A stretch of DNA of 64,000 nucleotides from Rhodothermus marinus DSM 4252. Lineage in GTDB: Bacteria; Bacteroidota; Rhodothermia; Rhodothermales; Rhodothermaceae. Shown piece after piece: positions 1 through 13,937 of the stretch; the first letter of the stretch is position 1; each line of letters begins with the position of its first letter. The DNA lies in assembly GCF_000024845.1 (NCBI RefSeq), contig NC_013501.1, positions 1,964,874 to 2,028,873 of the forward strand, read 5' to 3'. The notes beneath the pieces were generated by a model. That model was given only the letters and a program-made list of their open reading frames with translations. It had not been told where the DNA came from and did no database searches. Made by a program: the position numbers and the translations under genes.

Positions 1-931
1 TGAAAAGCTCCAGATCGCCAAGCGCTATCTGGTGCCGCGGCAGGTCGAGCAGCACGGGCTCAAGCCCGAGCAGTTCAGCATCACGGACGAAGCGCTCCGG
101 GAGATCATCGACGGCTACACGCGGGAGTCGGGCGTGCGCCAGCTGGAGCGCACGATCGCCTCGGTCGTCCGCGGCGTGGCCAAGAAGATCGCTATGGGCG
201 AGATCGAATCGGCGCACGTGGACGTGGGTGACCTGAAGGAGTACCTCGGCGCCCGGAAGTACTTCTCGGAGGTGGCCGAGCGTACCGAGGAGCCCGGTGT
301 GGCGACCGGCCTGGCCTGGACTCCGGTGGGCGGCGACATCCTCTTCATCGAAGCGTCGGCCGCCCGGGGTAACGGCCGGCTGATCCTCACCGGTCAGCTC
401 GGCGACGTGATGAAGGAATCGGCCCAGCTGGCCTACTTCTACGTGAAGGCGCACGCCGAGGAGCTGGGCATCCCGCTCGACGCGTTCCGCTACTGGGACG
501 TGCATGTGCACGTGCCGGCGGGCGCGGTGCCCAAAGACGGGCCTTCGGCCGGTGTGGCGCTGCTGACGGCGCTGGCCTCGCTCTTCACGCAGCGCCGCGT
601 GCGGCACACGGTGGCCATGACCGGCGAGATCACGCTCCGGGGCCTGGTGCTGCCGGTGGGCGGCATCAAGGAGAAGGTACTGGCCGCCAAGCGGGCCGGC
701 ATCCAGACGGTGCTCCTGCCGGAGAAGAACCAGAAGGACATCGAGGAGATCAAACCGGAATCGCTCGAAGGCCTGGAGATCGTCTACGTCCGGCGCGTGC
801 ACGAAGTGCTGGAGCGGGCGCTGGAGCCCGAGCCGGTGCGCGACCCGAACGAGGTCTACCGCGTGCCGGAGGCCGAGCGGGCGCCCGTGCCGGCCAACGG
901 CGCCTCGTCAGGTACGGTCGTCGCCGAATAA
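1..931 (+). CDS. lon: Lon protease, C-terminal part (5' truncated by window)
   Basis: ATP-dependent serine protease that degrades damaged and regulatory proteins in the cytoplasm. The reading frame is open from base 2, so the gene begins left of the window; about 309 residues are visible. They cover the end of the AAA+ lid and the complete S16 protease domain. The catalytic serine lies in PKDGPSAG and the catalytic lysine in the [14 protein letters not shown] segment, the Ser-Lys dyad expected of Lon. The C-terminal tail after the protease domain is short and charged, as is common. A strong hairpin with a T-tract follows the stop. The identification is secure; only the missing N-terminus limits it. 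Confidence 0.97.
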   Translation, partial: EKLQIAKRYLVPRQVEQHGLKPEQFSITDEALREIIDGYTRESGVRQLERTIASVVRGVAKKIAMGEIESAHVDVGDLKEYLGARKYFSEVAERTEEPGVATGLAWTPVGGDILFIEASAARGNGRLILTGQLGDVMKESAQLAYFYVKAHAEELGIPLDAFRYWDVHVHVPAGAVPKDGPSAGVALLTALASLFTQRRVRHTVAMTGEITLRGLVLPVGGIKEKVLAAKRAGIQTVLLPEKNQKDIEEIKPESLEGLEIVYVRRVHEVLERALEPEPVRDPNEVYRVPEAERAPVPANGASSGTVVAE

Positions 932-1453
932 CCGACGGGCATGAACTGCTCCGGCAGTTTCATGCCCGTTTTCTTTTTCGATCCGCACCAGCTCACGCGG
1001 CCCGGTGCGGTGGAGTGCCGGATCGTGCCGGGCCACTGCTTCCAGAAAGGCGTCGGCGTCTTCGGGGGCGATCACCAGCCAGTTCGGTCGACGCATGCGG
1101 CCATACTCGATGCGCAGAGCTTCGCGAAGGGACAGGCCAAGCGAAAGTGCCCGCAGCGAAAAGTCTCGCAGGGGATGATGCGCCACGATGCGCTGAATCC
1201 GACCATACGGAACGCGAAGGCGTACCAGCCCCGCCCGCACGACGATGGCTTCGGGCGTTACTTCGTAGTGCATTGGCCAGAGCAGCGCCCGCGCCAGGAA
1301 CAGGTCCAGACCGCCGACCAGCACCAGTACCAGGGCAACTTCCCTTTCGTCCCGGTAGCTCAGCCAGCCGGCCAGCCCCCAGGGCAACAGGAAACACCCC
1401 GCCAGCAGGACGGCCAGCCAGCGATCGATCTTCGGCCGAAACACCACGGTCAC
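908..1453 (-). CDS. Small membrane protein with bacterial PH-like domain
   Basis: About 181 residues from the GTG at 1453, whose codon overlaps the stop of the upstream gene (GTGA), so the two are translationally coupled. The N-terminus holds two hydrophobic segments (roughly residues 10-30 and 35-55). They are followed by a region of the YxVTPEAIVVRAGLVRLRVPYxxI type, which resembles the bacterial pleckstrin-homology-like domain (bPH_6/DUF1200). Members of that group are membrane-anchored and mostly of unknown function. The stop at 908 places the last 24 bases inside the convergent lon gene, and the last dozen codons read through the lon terminator hairpin. That makes the annotated C-terminus suspicious. 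Confidence 0.7.
   Translation of the reverse strand: MTVVFRPKIDRWLAVLLAGCFLLPWGLAGWLSYRDEREVALVLVLVGGLDLFLARALLWPMHYEVTPEAIVVRAGLVRLRVPYGRIQRIVAHHPLRDFSLRALSLGLSLREALRIEYGRMRRPNWLVIAPEDADAFLEAVARHDPALHRTGPRELVRIEKENGHETAGAVHARRLFGDDRT
935..977. terminator. Rho-independent terminator after lon
   Basis: A long near-perfect inverted repeat (935-949 against 954-969, one bulged base) with a TCCG loop is followed by a T-rich run to 977. It lies 3 bases after the lon stop and fits an intrinsic terminator for lon. It also falls inside the last codons of the convergent gene ending at 908. Confidence 0.85.
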
Positions 1454-1704
1454 GGCGCTTCCGGCGCGTCGCGTTTTTCCGAAGGCCGGGCAGACGGCTT
1501 CTCTTCGAGCACGCGGGCTTCCTCGATGTCGGGGTTCATCCCCTGCTCGAAGGCCCGCTTGCTCTCGACCGCGATGCGGGCCACGTGCCGGATCAGCCGC
1601 TTCAGCAATCCTTTGCCGGCGTGGGCGGCCATCCCGGCCACAAAAACCGTTTTCCCGAGTGCGTTGAGCTGCTCGAACTCGACGATGCGACGCGGGCGTT
1701 CCAT
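1450..1704 (-). CDS. Hypothetical small protein (84 aa)
   Basis: An 84-residue frame starting MERPRRIVEFEQLNAL. The middle is glycine- and alanine-rich (around residues 18-33, a candidate single amphipathic or membrane helix), followed by a basic stretch (KRLIRHVARIAVESKR) and an acidic, proline-rich tail. No family is recognised. It sits 14 bases after the preceding minus-strand gene and overlaps the next by four bases, so it belongs to a three-gene operon 1934 to 908. The operon spacing is the main reason to believe it is real. Confidence 0.6.
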   Translation of the reverse strand: MERPRRIVEFEQLNALGKTVFVAGMAAHAGKGLLKRLIRHVARIAVESKRAFEQGMNPDIEEARVLEEKPSARPSEKRDAPEAP

Positions 1705-1718
1705 CGGGAGCGTCGGTT

Positions 1719-1934
1719 TCAGGATTCGGTTGCCGCGCCGCCGGCCGAACCGGTGGCCGTCTTCCGCTGACAGGCCTCCATGCAGCGCTCCAGTCCACGT
1801 GCCAGCAATGCGCCGGCCGTCTCGATGCCATCGGCCAGCGTGGCGGCCGTCGCTTCGATCAGGAACCGCGCCTTATCTTCCAGCCGAAGCCGGGCAAACG
1901 CGTTCCGAACGTCCTCATAACGGGGCGTCTCCAT
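1719..1934 (-). CDS. Hypothetical small alpha-helical protein (71 aa)
   Basis: Starts at the ATG at 1934 (METPRYEDVRNAFARL); a start three codons further upstream is less likely. The sequence is predicted helical, with the pattern ARLRLEDKARFLIEATAATLADGIETAGALLARGLERCM, and ends in a low-complexity Ser/Gly/Ala tail. No family recognised. It is the first gene of the small operon and is divergent from rsgA, with about 80 bases between the two starts. Confidence 0.6.
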   Translation of the reverse strand: METPRYEDVRNAFARLRLEDKARFLIEATAATLADGIETAGALLARGLERCMEACQRKTATGSAGGAATES

Positions 1935-2014
1935 AGCGCACACCTCCGGGTTGCGTTCCGAACCGGAGCAGTAGACGAGCCGTTGATCCGACAGGTTTCA
2001 AAACAGGGTCAGCT

Positions 2015-2974
2015 ATGGGAAAGCAGCACAACGGAGAAGTTCTGGAAGGCACGGTCATCCGGGCCACCGGGAGCTGGTTCGACGTGCAGGCCGACGGGCG
2101 CGTCATTCCCTCGCGCGTTCGGGGCAAGTTCCGGCTTGCCGGCATGGACACGACCAGTCCGGTGGTGGTGGGTGACCGGGTGAAGGTGCGGCTCAACCCG
2201 GATGGCACCGGCCTGATCGTGGACGTGCACCCGCGGCGCAACGAGCTTTCGCGCCGCGCCGCCGGTCGCCGGCACAGCCTGCGCCACGTGATCGCCGCCA
2301 ACATCGACTTTGTGTGGATCGTGCAGGCCGTGCATCTGCCCGAACCGAACCCCGGCTTCATCGACCGCGTGCTGGTGGCCGCCGAGCGCTACGAAATCCC
2401 CGCCGGCCTGATCCTCAACAAGATCGATCTGATGACCGAAGAAGACCGGCCGGCCATCGACGCCCTGGAGCACCTGTACGCCGACCTGGGCTACCGGGTG
2501 CTGCGCACCAGCGTGGTGACCGGCGAAGGGCTGGACGCGCTGCGCGAAGCACTGCGTGGCAAGACCAGCGTGGTGACCGGACCCTCGGGCGTGGGCAAGT
2601 CGTCGCTGCTGAACGCCATCGAACCGGACCTGAACATCCGCACGGCGCCGGTCAGCGAAAAGACCGGCAAGGGACGCCACACGACCACCTACGTGGCGCT
2701 CTACCCGCTTTCGATCGGCGGCTTCGTGGTCGACACGCCCGGACTCCGGGAGTTCGGCGTGACCGACCTGGAGCCGGCCGAACTGTCCCACTACTTCGTG
2801 GAATTCCGCCCCTACCTCTCCGCCTGTCGCTTCCCCGACTGCACGCACGAGCACGAACCGGATTGCGCGGTGAAGGCGGCCGTCGCGTCCGGCGAAATCT
2901 CCGAAGAACGCTACTACAGCTACCTCAACATCCTGCACAGCCTGAAGCTGGGGGAAAAGGATGTCGGTCGTTGA
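2015..2974 (+). CDS. rsgA: Ribosome small-subunit-dependent GTPase A
   Basis: Circularly permuted GTPase that assists late maturation of the 30S ribosomal subunit. The 319 residues show an N-terminal OB fold (residues 1-80), then the G4 motif NKID (about 128-131) ahead of the G1 motif GPSGVGKSS (from 189), and G3 DTPG further on. This is the permuted G4-G1-G3 order diagnostic of RsgA/YjeQ. The C-terminal zinc knuckle is complete: Cys271, Cys276, His278 and Cys284. Length matches the family. The ATG at 2015 gives the canonical short N-terminus. Confidence 0.96.
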   Translation: MGKQHNGEVLEGTVIRATGSWFDVQADGRVIPSRVRGKFRLAGMDTTSPVVVGDRVKVRLNPDGTGLIVDVHPRRNELSRRAAGRRHSLRHVIAANIDFVWIVQAVHLPEPNPGFIDRVLVAAERYEIPAGLILNKIDLMTEEDRPAIDALEHLYADLGYRVLRTSVVTGEGLDALREALRGKTSVVTGPSGVGKSSLLNAIEPDLNIRTAPVSEKTGKGRHTTTYVALYPLSIGGFVVDTPGLREFGVTDLEPAELSHYFVEFRPYLSACRFPDCTHEHEPDCAVKAAVASGEISEERYYSYLNILHSLKLGEKDVGR

Positions 2975-3113
2975 GGACGGAGCGGTCATTTTTTCCGCCG
3001 ATCTGCTATAAATCCCCATCTTTACCGATTGCGCGTCCTTCTTTTCGCAGGGTACACCTTTTGTTAGTCTTCCGGTGGTTTATCCTTGAAACATCTGCCA
3101 TCGGCCGAGCAGC

Positions 3114-7154
<4,041 letters not shown>

Positions 7155-7446
7155 AAAAGGCTGTCTCCGATTTGCTGCGAAGCACGTGTTTGTAGCAGGC
7201 CGCGACGGCGCCAGCTGGAGTGGCGCACCCGGGACGGCACCTCGCTCCGTGTCGGACTACCAGCGCATGCGTGGCACGTTCTGAAACAGCGCTGGATCCG
7301 GAGGACGAACGCAACGCGCAGGCAATGAAACGCAGCCGATGCGTATCCGAGAGCGGTTCCCCCCGGCCTACCCGTCCGTGGTCGTCACGGTTGCGCGTGC
7401 CGCCCGAAAACATTTTCCGGATGACAAAAACGCCGGACGTTTCGCC
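7155..7446. other. Intergenic region between convergent genes, no gene seen
   Basis: About 290 bases between the stop of the sensor kinase and the stop of topA. Short open frames are present but none has a ribosome site or recognisable protein. No convincing intrinsic terminator with a T-tract was found for either gene. Confidence 0.5.
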
Positions 7447-10023
7447 TCACTTCGATCGGCGACGGCGGCCCCGCGTCTTTTCTTTTCGGCTGGCTTTTTC
7501 TTCCAGCAGGGCCAGCGCCTCTTCCAGCGTGATGGCTTCGGGCGCGCGTCCCTCGGGGAGCGAAGCGTTCGTGCGCCCGTGCTTCACGTAGGGTCCGTAG
7601 CGGCCTTCCCAGACCTCCACCGGCTCGCCGGTCTCGGGGTGCGTCCCCAGCACGCGGAGCGGCCGGCTCCTTGCTTCTTTTTCGGCCAGCAGTTCCAGGG
7701 CCCGCTCCAGATCGATCGTAAACACGTCGTCTTCTTCCTTGAGCGAGGCGAACGTCCGCCCGTGCTGCACATAGGGCCCGTAGCGGCCGATGCCCACCAG
7801 TACGGGCTGGCCGGTTTCGGGATGGGTGCCCAGCGTGCGGGGCAGTTGCAGCAGCGCCCGCGCTGTTTCCAGGTCCACCACGGCCGGTTCCATGCCCGGC
7901 GGCAGTGCCACCCGTTTCGGCTTGCCGGCCTGCTCGTCGTCGCCGAGCTGCACGTAGTAGCCGTAAGGGCCGCGGCGGAGCAGCACGGGCATTCCGGTTT
8001 CCGGATCGATCCCCAGCACCCGGTCTTCGATCTGTCCTTCGCGCAGAATCTGCTCCAGTTTCTCACGGGTCACGTCACCGGGCGCCAGGTCGGGCGGCAG
8101 CGAGGCGGTCACGATCTGCCCGTCCACCGGGCCTTCGACGTACGGCCCGTACTTCCCCACGCGCACCACGTAGGGCTCCCACTGCGGAAAGCGAATCGTC
8201 GAGACCTCGCGGGGATCCACACGCCGCAGCGCCTCGTCGATCATGCGTTCGAGCCCTTCTTCGCCCTGATAGAACTGGCGCAGGTAGGGCACCGTCTTCT
8301 GTCGCCCCTGCGCGATCTCGTCGAGCGCCTCCTCCATCTGGGCCGTGAAGCCCAGGTCCACCAGCTTCTCGAAACAGGCCTCCAGCAGGTTGTTCGTGGC
8401 GAAGGCCATGAACGTGGGCACGAGCTGGTTGCCGCGCCGCACGGCGTAGCCGCGCTGCAGGATGGTGTCGATGATCGTCGCGTAGGTGCTCGGCCGGCCG
8501 ATTCCTTCCTGCTCGAGCGTCTTGACCAGCGTGGCCTCGGTGTAGCGGGCCGGCGGGCGCGTCTCGTGCCGCCGGGACTCGACCTGCACGCAACGCGGCC
8601 GGTCGCCTTTTTTCAGGGGCGGGAGTGGCTGATCGCGGTCTTCAAGGGCGGCCTCCGGATCGTCGCTGCCTTCGACATAGGCCCGGAAGAAGCCCGGAAA
8701 CTCGACGGTCCGGCCCGAGGCGCGGAAGCGGGCGATCGGCTCCCGGTCGCCGGCCTCCAGATGCACCGTCAGCAGCCGGAGCCGCGCGTCGGCCATCTGC
8801 GAGGCCACCGTCCGCTTCCAGATCAGGTCGTACAGCGCCGCGTCGATGCCGGTCAGGCCCAGCTCTTCGGCCGTTTTCATCGCGCGACCGGCAGGCCGGA
8901 TGGCCTCGTGCGCCTCCTGCGCATTGCGAACGCGGCTCTGATACTGGCGCGGCTGCGGGCTCAGGTATTCCTTCCCATAGCGTTCGACGATGGTCCGGCG
9001 ACTGGCCTCAATGGCTTCCTGCGACAGGTGCGTCGAGTCGGTGCGCATGTAGGTGATGTAGCCCTGCTCGTAGAGACGCTGGGCGATCTGCATGGTCTGC
9101 CGTGCCGACAGCCCCAGCTTACGGCTGGCCTCCTGCTGGAGCGTGGAGGTGATGAACGGCGGGGCGGGCGATCGGGTCACGACGCGTTCTTCGACGTCAG
9201 CCACGACCCAGCCCTCGTGGCGGAGTCGCTCGGCCAGCTCGCGGGCCTGCGCCTCGTCGAGCAGGATCACGTCGCGGCCGGCCACCAGCCCTTCCTTCAG
9301 CCGGCCGGTGTGTTCATCGAAGTCCTTGCCGCCGGCCACCCGGATGCCCCCCACGTGCGTCAGCACCGCCTCGAACGTCTGCCCCGCCTGCTCCAGGAGC
9401 GCCTTCAGATCCCAGTAGGTGGCCGGGACGAACGCAATGCGTTCTTTCTCGCGCAGCACGAGCAGCCGCACGGCCGCGCTCTGGACGCGTCCGGCCGACA
9501 GCCGCGGTGCAATCTTGCGCCAGAGCACGGGCGAGACCAGATAGCCCACCAGGCGGTCCAGAATGCGCCGGGCTTCCTGCGCCTCGACCAGGTTGTGGTC
9601 GATGTCGCGCGGATTGCGCAGCGCCTGCTCGATCGCCTCCCGCGTGATCTCGTGGAAGACCATGCGGCGGACCGGCACCTTCGGTTTGAGCACCTCGACC
9701 AGGTGCCAGCCGATGGATTCGCCCTCGCGGTCTTCGTCGGTGGCGATGTACAGCTCGTCGGCTTCCTTGAGCGCCTCTTTGAGCTGCTGCACCACCTTCC
9801 GCTTGTCGCGCGGGATCACGTAAAGCGGCTCGAAGTCACGATCGATGCGCACGCCCAGCCGCGCCCACTCCTCGTGCTTCAGGTGGGCAGGCACTTCGGC
9901 CGCCGAGGCCGGCAGGTCGCGGATGTGTCCCATGCTGGCCTCGACGCGGAAGCCGTCCTTCGGCAGAAAATTGCGGATGGTGCGTGCTTTCGTCGGCGAC
10001 TCGACAACGACCAGGCGCTTCAT
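7447..10023 (-). CDS. topA: DNA topoisomerase I (type IA)
   Basis: Relaxes negatively supercoiled DNA by single-strand passage. Starting at the ATG at 10023 ([20 protein letters not shown]) gives 858 residues; an upstream in-frame ATG adds only eight residues and is less likely. The N-terminus is the Toprim domain with VVESPTKA and the acidic TDEDREGE motif. The catalytic tyrosine is Tyr325 in YITYMRTDS. The C-terminus holds several copies of the GxYGPYVxxG repeat (topoisomerase C-terminal repeat) in place of the zinc ribbons of E. coli TopA, and a basic tail. Monocistronic on the minus strand; two terminators of the neighbouring fad operon lie upstream. Confidence 0.97.
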   Translation of the reverse strand: MKRLVVVESPTKARTIRNFLPKDGFRVEASMGHIRDLPASAAEVPAHLKHEEWARLGVRIDRDFEPLYVIPRDKRKVVQQLKEALKEADELYIATDEDREGESIGWHLVEVLKPKVPVRRMVFHEITREAIEQALRNPRDIDHNLVEAQEARRILDRLVGYLVSPVLWRKIAPRLSAGRVQSAAVRLLVLREKERIAFVPATYWDLKALLEQAGQTFEAVLTHVGGIRVAGGKDFDEHTGRLKEGLVAGRDVILLDEAQARELAERLRHEGWVVADVEERVVTRSPAPPFITSTLQQEASRKLGLSARQTMQIAQRLYEQGYITYMRTDSTHLSQEAIEASRRTIVERYGKEYLSPQPRQYQSRVRNAQEAHEAIRPAGRAMKTAEELGLTGIDAALYDLIWKRTVASQMADARLRLLTVHLEAGDREPIARFRASGRTVEFPGFFRAYVEGSDDPEAALEDRDQPLPPLKKGDRPRCVQVESRRHETRPPARYTEATLVKTLEQEGIGRPSTYATIIDTILQRGYAVRRGNQLVPTFMAFATNNLLEACFEKLVDLGFTAQMEEALDEIAQGRQKTVPYLRQFYQGEEGLERMIDEALRRVDPREVSTIRFPQWEPYVVRVGKYGPYVEGPVDGQIVTASLPPDLAPGDVTREKLEQILREGQIEDRVLGIDPETGMPVLLRRGPYGYYVQLGDDEQAGKPKRVALPPGMEPAVVDLETARALLQLPRTLGTHPETGQPVLVGIGRYGPYVQHGRTFASLKEEDDVFTIDLERALELLAEKEARSRPLRVLGTHPETGEPVEVWEGRYGPYVKHGRTNASLPEGRAPEAITLEEALALLEEKASRKEKTRGRRRRSK

Positions 10024-10044
10024 AACGATCGGGCTGCTTCCGTA

Positions 10045-10075
10045 CAAAAAACCGCCCGGCTATCGGGCCGGGCGG
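10045..10075 (-). terminator. Second terminator of the fad operon
   Basis: A perfect 9-base stem (10052-10060 against 10067-10075) with, on the minus strand, a run of six T directly after it. It lies about 60 bases downstream of a first terminator and ahead of topA, giving a tandem insulation of topA from the fad operon. Confidence 0.8.
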
Positions 10076-10133
10076 GCAGTCTCACGCCTACCGGCAGGCA
10101 ACGTTCCAGGCAGGCTCCGGGCCGGCGTGGCAT

Positions 10134-10162
10134 AAAAAGGGGACCGGCCGAAACCGGTCCCC
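10134..10162 (-). terminator. First terminator of the fad operon
   Basis: A perfect 9-base inverted repeat (10139-10147 against 10154-10162) followed on the minus strand by five T. It begins 22 bases after the fadE stop codon. Textbook intrinsic terminator. Confidence 0.88.
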
Positions 10163-10183
10163 TGCGGTGCCTGCTGCGTGCGG

Positions 10184-12688
10184 TTACGATTCGGTCGCGA
10201 CCGCCTCGCGGCTGCCGTCGCCGGCCGCCTCGATACCGGAAGGCGGCGCATTGTAGTAGCGCCGGTATTCTTCGAGCGTGAAGGCATCGACCTGGATGGC
10301 ATCCCAGCGGGCCGCTTCGGCCTCCTGGATGATGCTGGCCTCTTCGGCCGTGATGATGCCTTTTTCGACGGCCTGGCGCACGAGCTGCTCCGGCCGCGCT
10401 CTGGGCAGCTCGCCCCGTTTGACGGCCGCGTAGATCTTCCTGAGCAGCTCGTCCTCCTGGTAGGCCAGCCGGAAGGCCCGTTCCAGGCGACCGAGCGCTT
10501 CGTTCGGATCGGACGGCACGTACATGCCGGCCGTCATACGCTCCCGCTGCTCGCCCGGCGTCAGCATGAGCTGAGCCACCCGATGCCCCAGCCGGTCCGA
10601 AGGCGGCGCGCTCAGGCGGTTCAGACGCGACCACCAGGCGGCCGGCCCGCGCAGGAACCAGGTCAGCCCCGGAATGCGCAGGTTGTCGAAAAGACCGTCG
10701 AAGGCCTGCTGCATCCGGTGGAAGGCATACTGCATGGCCCAGTCGAAGAACGGCCGGTCTTCCTCGCGCCGGCCCTCGGCCTCGAAGCGCCGCATGGTGG
10801 CCGTGGCCAGGTACATCCAGGAGAAGATGTCGGCAAAGCGGCCCGTCAGCTTCTCCTTGCGCTTCAGGTTGCCGCCCAGCGCGGCCATGGCCAGATCGGC
10901 CAGAAAGGCGAACGAAGCCGAGGCCCAGGCCAGCTTCCGGGCATAGCGGGCGGCCGGACCCGAGACGCCCGTGCGCGCCAGGCGTCCGCGCGACAGGCTC
11001 AGCAGCAGCGCCCGGGCACCGTTGCGCACCACCAGGCCGACGTGCTTCCAGAAGGCGTCGTCGAACGCCTGCACGTCGCCGCGCTCCAGCGCCGAGATCT
11101 CCTTGAAGGCGTAGGGATGGCAGCGGATGGCCCCCTGCCCGAAGATCATCAGCGTGCGCGTCAGGATGTTGGCGCCCTCGACGGTGATGCCGATCGGCGC
11201 GGCGATGTAGCCATGGGCCAGCAGGTTGCGCGGTCCGCGCGAAATGCCGTTGCCGCCCAGGATGTCCATGCCGTCGTTGATGGCCTGCCGCCCCAGCTCG
11301 GTCGTGTTGTACTTCATGATGGCCGAGACGACGGCCGGCTTGGCGCCCCGATCCAGGCCACCGCACGTGTAGACGCGCCCGGCCTCGACCAGATAGTTGA
11401 AGCCGCCGATGCGTGCCAGCGGCTCTTCGATGCCCTCGAACATGCCGATGGGCAGCCCGAACTGACGCCGCACGCGGGCATGCGCCGAAGCAACGCGGTA
11501 GATCAGCTTCAGACCGCCCGCCGACGAAGCCGGCAGCGAAATACCACGCCCGGCCGCCAGCGACTCCATGAGCATGCGCCAGCCCTTGCCGGCCCACTCC
11601 GGTCCGCCGATGATCGCATCGATGGGCACCACGACGTCGTGGCCTTCCACCGGGCAGTTGTAGAAGGGCACGCCCAGCGGATCATGCCGCATGCCCAGCT
11701 TGACGCCCGGCGTATTGGTCGGAATCAGCGCGCACGTGATGCCCAGATCCTCCCCTTTACCCAGCAGGTTGTCCGGGTCCCGGAGCTTGAAGGCCAGCCC
11801 CAGCACCGTCGCAATGGCGGCCAGCGTGATGTAGCGCTTCTGGAAGTTCAGCCGGATGTAGAGCTTGCCGTCCTCGCCCCGGAATACGACACCGCTGGCC
11901 TGGATGGCTCCGGCATCGGACCCGGCCCCGGGCTCGGTCAGCGCGAAGGCCGGGATCTCCTCGCCCCGGGCCAGACGGGGCAGGTAGTAGTCGCGCTGTT
12001 CCTGCGTGCCGTAGTGGATGAGCAGCTCGGCCGGGCCCAGCGAGTTGGGCACCATGACCGTCGTGGCCAGCGGCCCGCAGCGCGACGACAGCTTCTGGAC
12101 GACGGCACTGTTGGCCAGCGACGAAAAGCCCAGCCCGCCGTACTCTTTCGGGATGATGATGCCCAGGAAGCCTTTCTCCCGGATGAACTGCCACACCTCC
12201 GGCGGCAGATCACGCCGACGCCAGACCTCCCAGTCATCCACCATCCGGCATAGTTCCTCGACGGGCCCTTCCAGAAAGGCCCGTTCCTCGTCGGTAAGCG
12301 ACGGGTAGTTCGTTTCGCGAAGCAGCCGGTCGAAGTTCGGCTTGCCGGCAAACAGCTCGCCTTCGACCCAGACGGTACCGGCTTCGATGGCCGTGCGCTC
12401 GGTATCGGAGATCTTCGGCAGAAAGCCAGACGCCCGCATGAAAGCCATGAGCGGCCCGGAGACGAGCGTCCGCCGCAGCGGCTTCAGGTTGAAGACCACG
12501 GCCAGCACGCCGAAGACCACCCAGAGCCAGAGCGGCGCGCCCACCCCGTAGAGCACCACGGCTGCGGCCAGCGTCCAGAGCCCGAGCGGCGCGCCCGTGA
12601 ACGCCAGAGCCAGCGCCACCACAAGCACGCCGAGCACGATCCAGCCGGCGCCTACAGGGTCCAGAAAGTGATAAAACGGCAGGTTCAT
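10184..12688 (-). CDS. fadE: Acyl-CoA dehydrogenase, FadE type
   Basis: FAD-dependent first step of fatty-acid beta-oxidation (acyl-CoA to trans-2-enoyl-CoA). The ATG at 12688 has a strong ribosome site (GGAGGGG) just upstream and gives 834 residues, close to E. coli FadE (814). The N-terminus has two to three hydrophobic segments (residues about 10-70), as in membrane-associated FadE. Family-typical stretches follow in the same order as in FadE: EYGGLGFS, LTEPGAGSDAGA, KRYITLAAIATVLGLAFK, and ITVEGANILTR followed by MIFGQGAIRCHPY. Last gene of the five-gene fad operon, followed by tandem terminators. No ETF genes are in the window, so the electron acceptor is encoded elsewhere. Confidence 0.96.
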   Translation of the reverse strand: MNLPFYHFLDPVGAGWIVLGVLVVALALAFTGAPLGLWTLAAAVVLYGVGAPLWLWVVFGVLAVVFNLKPLRRTLVSGPLMAFMRASGFLPKISDTERTAIEAGTVWVEGELFAGKPNFDRLLRETNYPSLTDEERAFLEGPVEELCRMVDDWEVWRRRDLPPEVWQFIREKGFLGIIIPKEYGGLGFSSLANSAVVQKLSSRCGPLATTVMVPNSLGPAELLIHYGTQEQRDYYLPRLARGEEIPAFALTEPGAGSDAGAIQASGVVFRGEDGKLYIRLNFQKRYITLAAIATVLGLAFKLRDPDNLLGKGEDLGITCALIPTNTPGVKLGMRHDPLGVPFYNCPVEGHDVVVPIDAIIGGPEWAGKGWRMLMESLAAGRGISLPASSAGGLKLIYRVASAHARVRRQFGLPIGMFEGIEEPLARIGGFNYLVEAGRVYTCGGLDRGAKPAVVSAIMKYNTTELGRQAINDGMDILGGNGISRGPRNLLAHGYIAAPIGITVEGANILTRTLMIFGQGAIRCHPYAFKEISALERGDVQAFDDAFWKHVGLVVRNGARALLLSLSRGRLARTGVSGPAARYARKLAWASASFAFLADLAMAALGGNLKRKEKLTGRFADIFSWMYLATATMRRFEAEGRREEDRPFFDWAMQYAFHRMQQAFDGLFDNLRIPGLTWFLRGPAAWWSRLNRLSAPPSDRLGHRVAQLMLTPGEQRERMTAGMYVPSDPNEALGRLERAFRLAYQEDELLRKIYAAVKRGELPRARPEQLVRQAVEKGIITAEEASIIQEAEAARWDAIQVDAFTLEEYRRYYNAPPSGIEAAGDGSREAVATES

Positions 12689-12722
12689 GATCCCCTCCGT
12701 TGTATGGTTGGCGGTTATCGCC

Positions 12723-13910
12723 TCAGCGTTGCAGGTTTTCGATAATACCGGCGGCGCCCATGCCACCACCCACGCACATCGTGCAGAGGCCGTAGCGGCC
12801 ACCCCGCCGCCGCAGCTCGTACAGCAGCGTGGCGGTCAGCTTGGCGCCCGTGCAACCGAGCGGATGGCCCAGCGCGATGGCGCCGCCGTTCACGTTCACC
12901 TTCTCCTCGTCGAGCCCCACCTCCCGGATGACGGCCAGCGCCTGCGCGGCAAAGGCTTCGTTCAATTCGATCAGATCGATGTCGTCGAGCGTCAATCCGG
13001 TCTGCCTGAGCACCTTGCGAATGGCTTCGACAGGCCCGATGCCCATGATCTCGGGCGACACGCCGGCCAGTGCAAAGCCGATAAGCCGCCCCATGGGCTC
13101 GACGCCCAGCTCCCGCACCATGCGCTCGCTCATCACCACGGCCGCGGCCGCCCCGTCCGACTTCTGCGAGGCGTTGCCCGCCGTCACGGTCCCGTTCACC
13201 TTGAAGACGGGCCGCAGGGCGGCCAGCGCCTCCAGGTTCGTGTCGCGGCGCGGCCCTTCGTCCACGCGGAATTCCTTCTCGACGGTGCGCGTCTGGCCGT
13301 TCTCGTAGATCACCTCGCGCACCGGGACGGGCACGATCTCTTCGTCGAATTTGCCGCTGTCGATCGCCTCGATGGCCCGCTGGTGCGAACGCAACGCGAA
13401 GCGGTCGGCCTCCTCACGGGTGATGCCGTAGCGTTCGGCCACGTTCTCGGCGGTCAGTCCCATCGACAGGTACACGTCGATGTCGCGTTCGACCAGCTCG
13501 GGATCGGGCTGGAAGAAAAAGCCGGTCATGGGCACCTGGCTCATCGACTCGGTGCCGCCCGCCACGATCACGTCGGCGTGCCCGGCCATGATGGCCTGCG
13601 TCGCCATGGCGATGGTCTGCAGCCCCGACGAGCAGAAGCGGTTGACGGTGGCACCGGGCACGCTGTCGGGCAGGCCGGCCTTCTGGGCCACGATCCGGCC
13701 CATGTTCATGCCCTGGGGCCCTTCGGGAAAGGCGCACCCCATGATCACGTCGTCGATCAATTCGGGCTCCAGCCCTTTCACGCGCCGGACGGCCTCGCGC
13801 ACGGCGATGGCGCCCAGCATTTCGGGACGCACGTTGCGCAGCGATCCTTTGTCGGCCTTGCCGACGGCCGTGCGCACAATGCTGACGATGTATGCTCCGT
13901 TAGCCTGCAT
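12723..13910 (-). CDS. Acetyl-CoA acyltransferase (3-ketoacyl-CoA thiolase)
   Basis: Catalyses the thiolytic last step of beta-oxidation. The 395 residues match the FadA/FadI/AtoB thiolase family in length. Visible catalytic elements are the acyl-accepting Cys93 in NRFCSSGLQ, the histidine motif [15 protein letters not shown], and the C-terminal [12 protein letters not shown] with the second cysteine. It lies 34 bases upstream of fadE and 27 bases downstream of the HAD-crotonase fusion gene, placing it in the fad operon. The division between FadA- and FadI-type cannot be decided by eye, so no symbol is given. Confidence 0.95.
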   Translation of the reverse strand: MQANGAYIVSIVRTAVGKADKGSLRNVRPEMLGAIAVREAVRRVKGLEPELIDDVIMGCAFPEGPQGMNMGRIVAQKAGLPDSVPGATVNRFCSSGLQTIAMATQAIMAGHADVIVAGGTESMSQVPMTGFFFQPDPELVERDIDVYLSMGLTAENVAERYGITREEADRFALRSHQRAIEAIDSGKFDEEIVPVPVREVIYENGQTRTVEKEFRVDEGPRRDTNLEALAALRPVFKVNGTVTAGNASQKSDGAAAAVVMSERMVRELGVEPMGRLIGFALAGVSPEIMGIGPVEAIRKVLRQTGLTLDDIDLIELNEAFAAQALAVIREVGLDEEKVNVNGGAIALGHPLGCTGAKLTATLLYELRRRGGRYGLCTMCVGGGMGAAGIIENLQR

Positions 13911-13937
13911 GGCGGTTGTCTTTTTCGGTTTCGGGGT

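Noticed and set aside
7339..10281. 980-residue frame antisense to topA
   Set aside because: Mirrors topA codons; no recognisable domain and topA is unambiguous.
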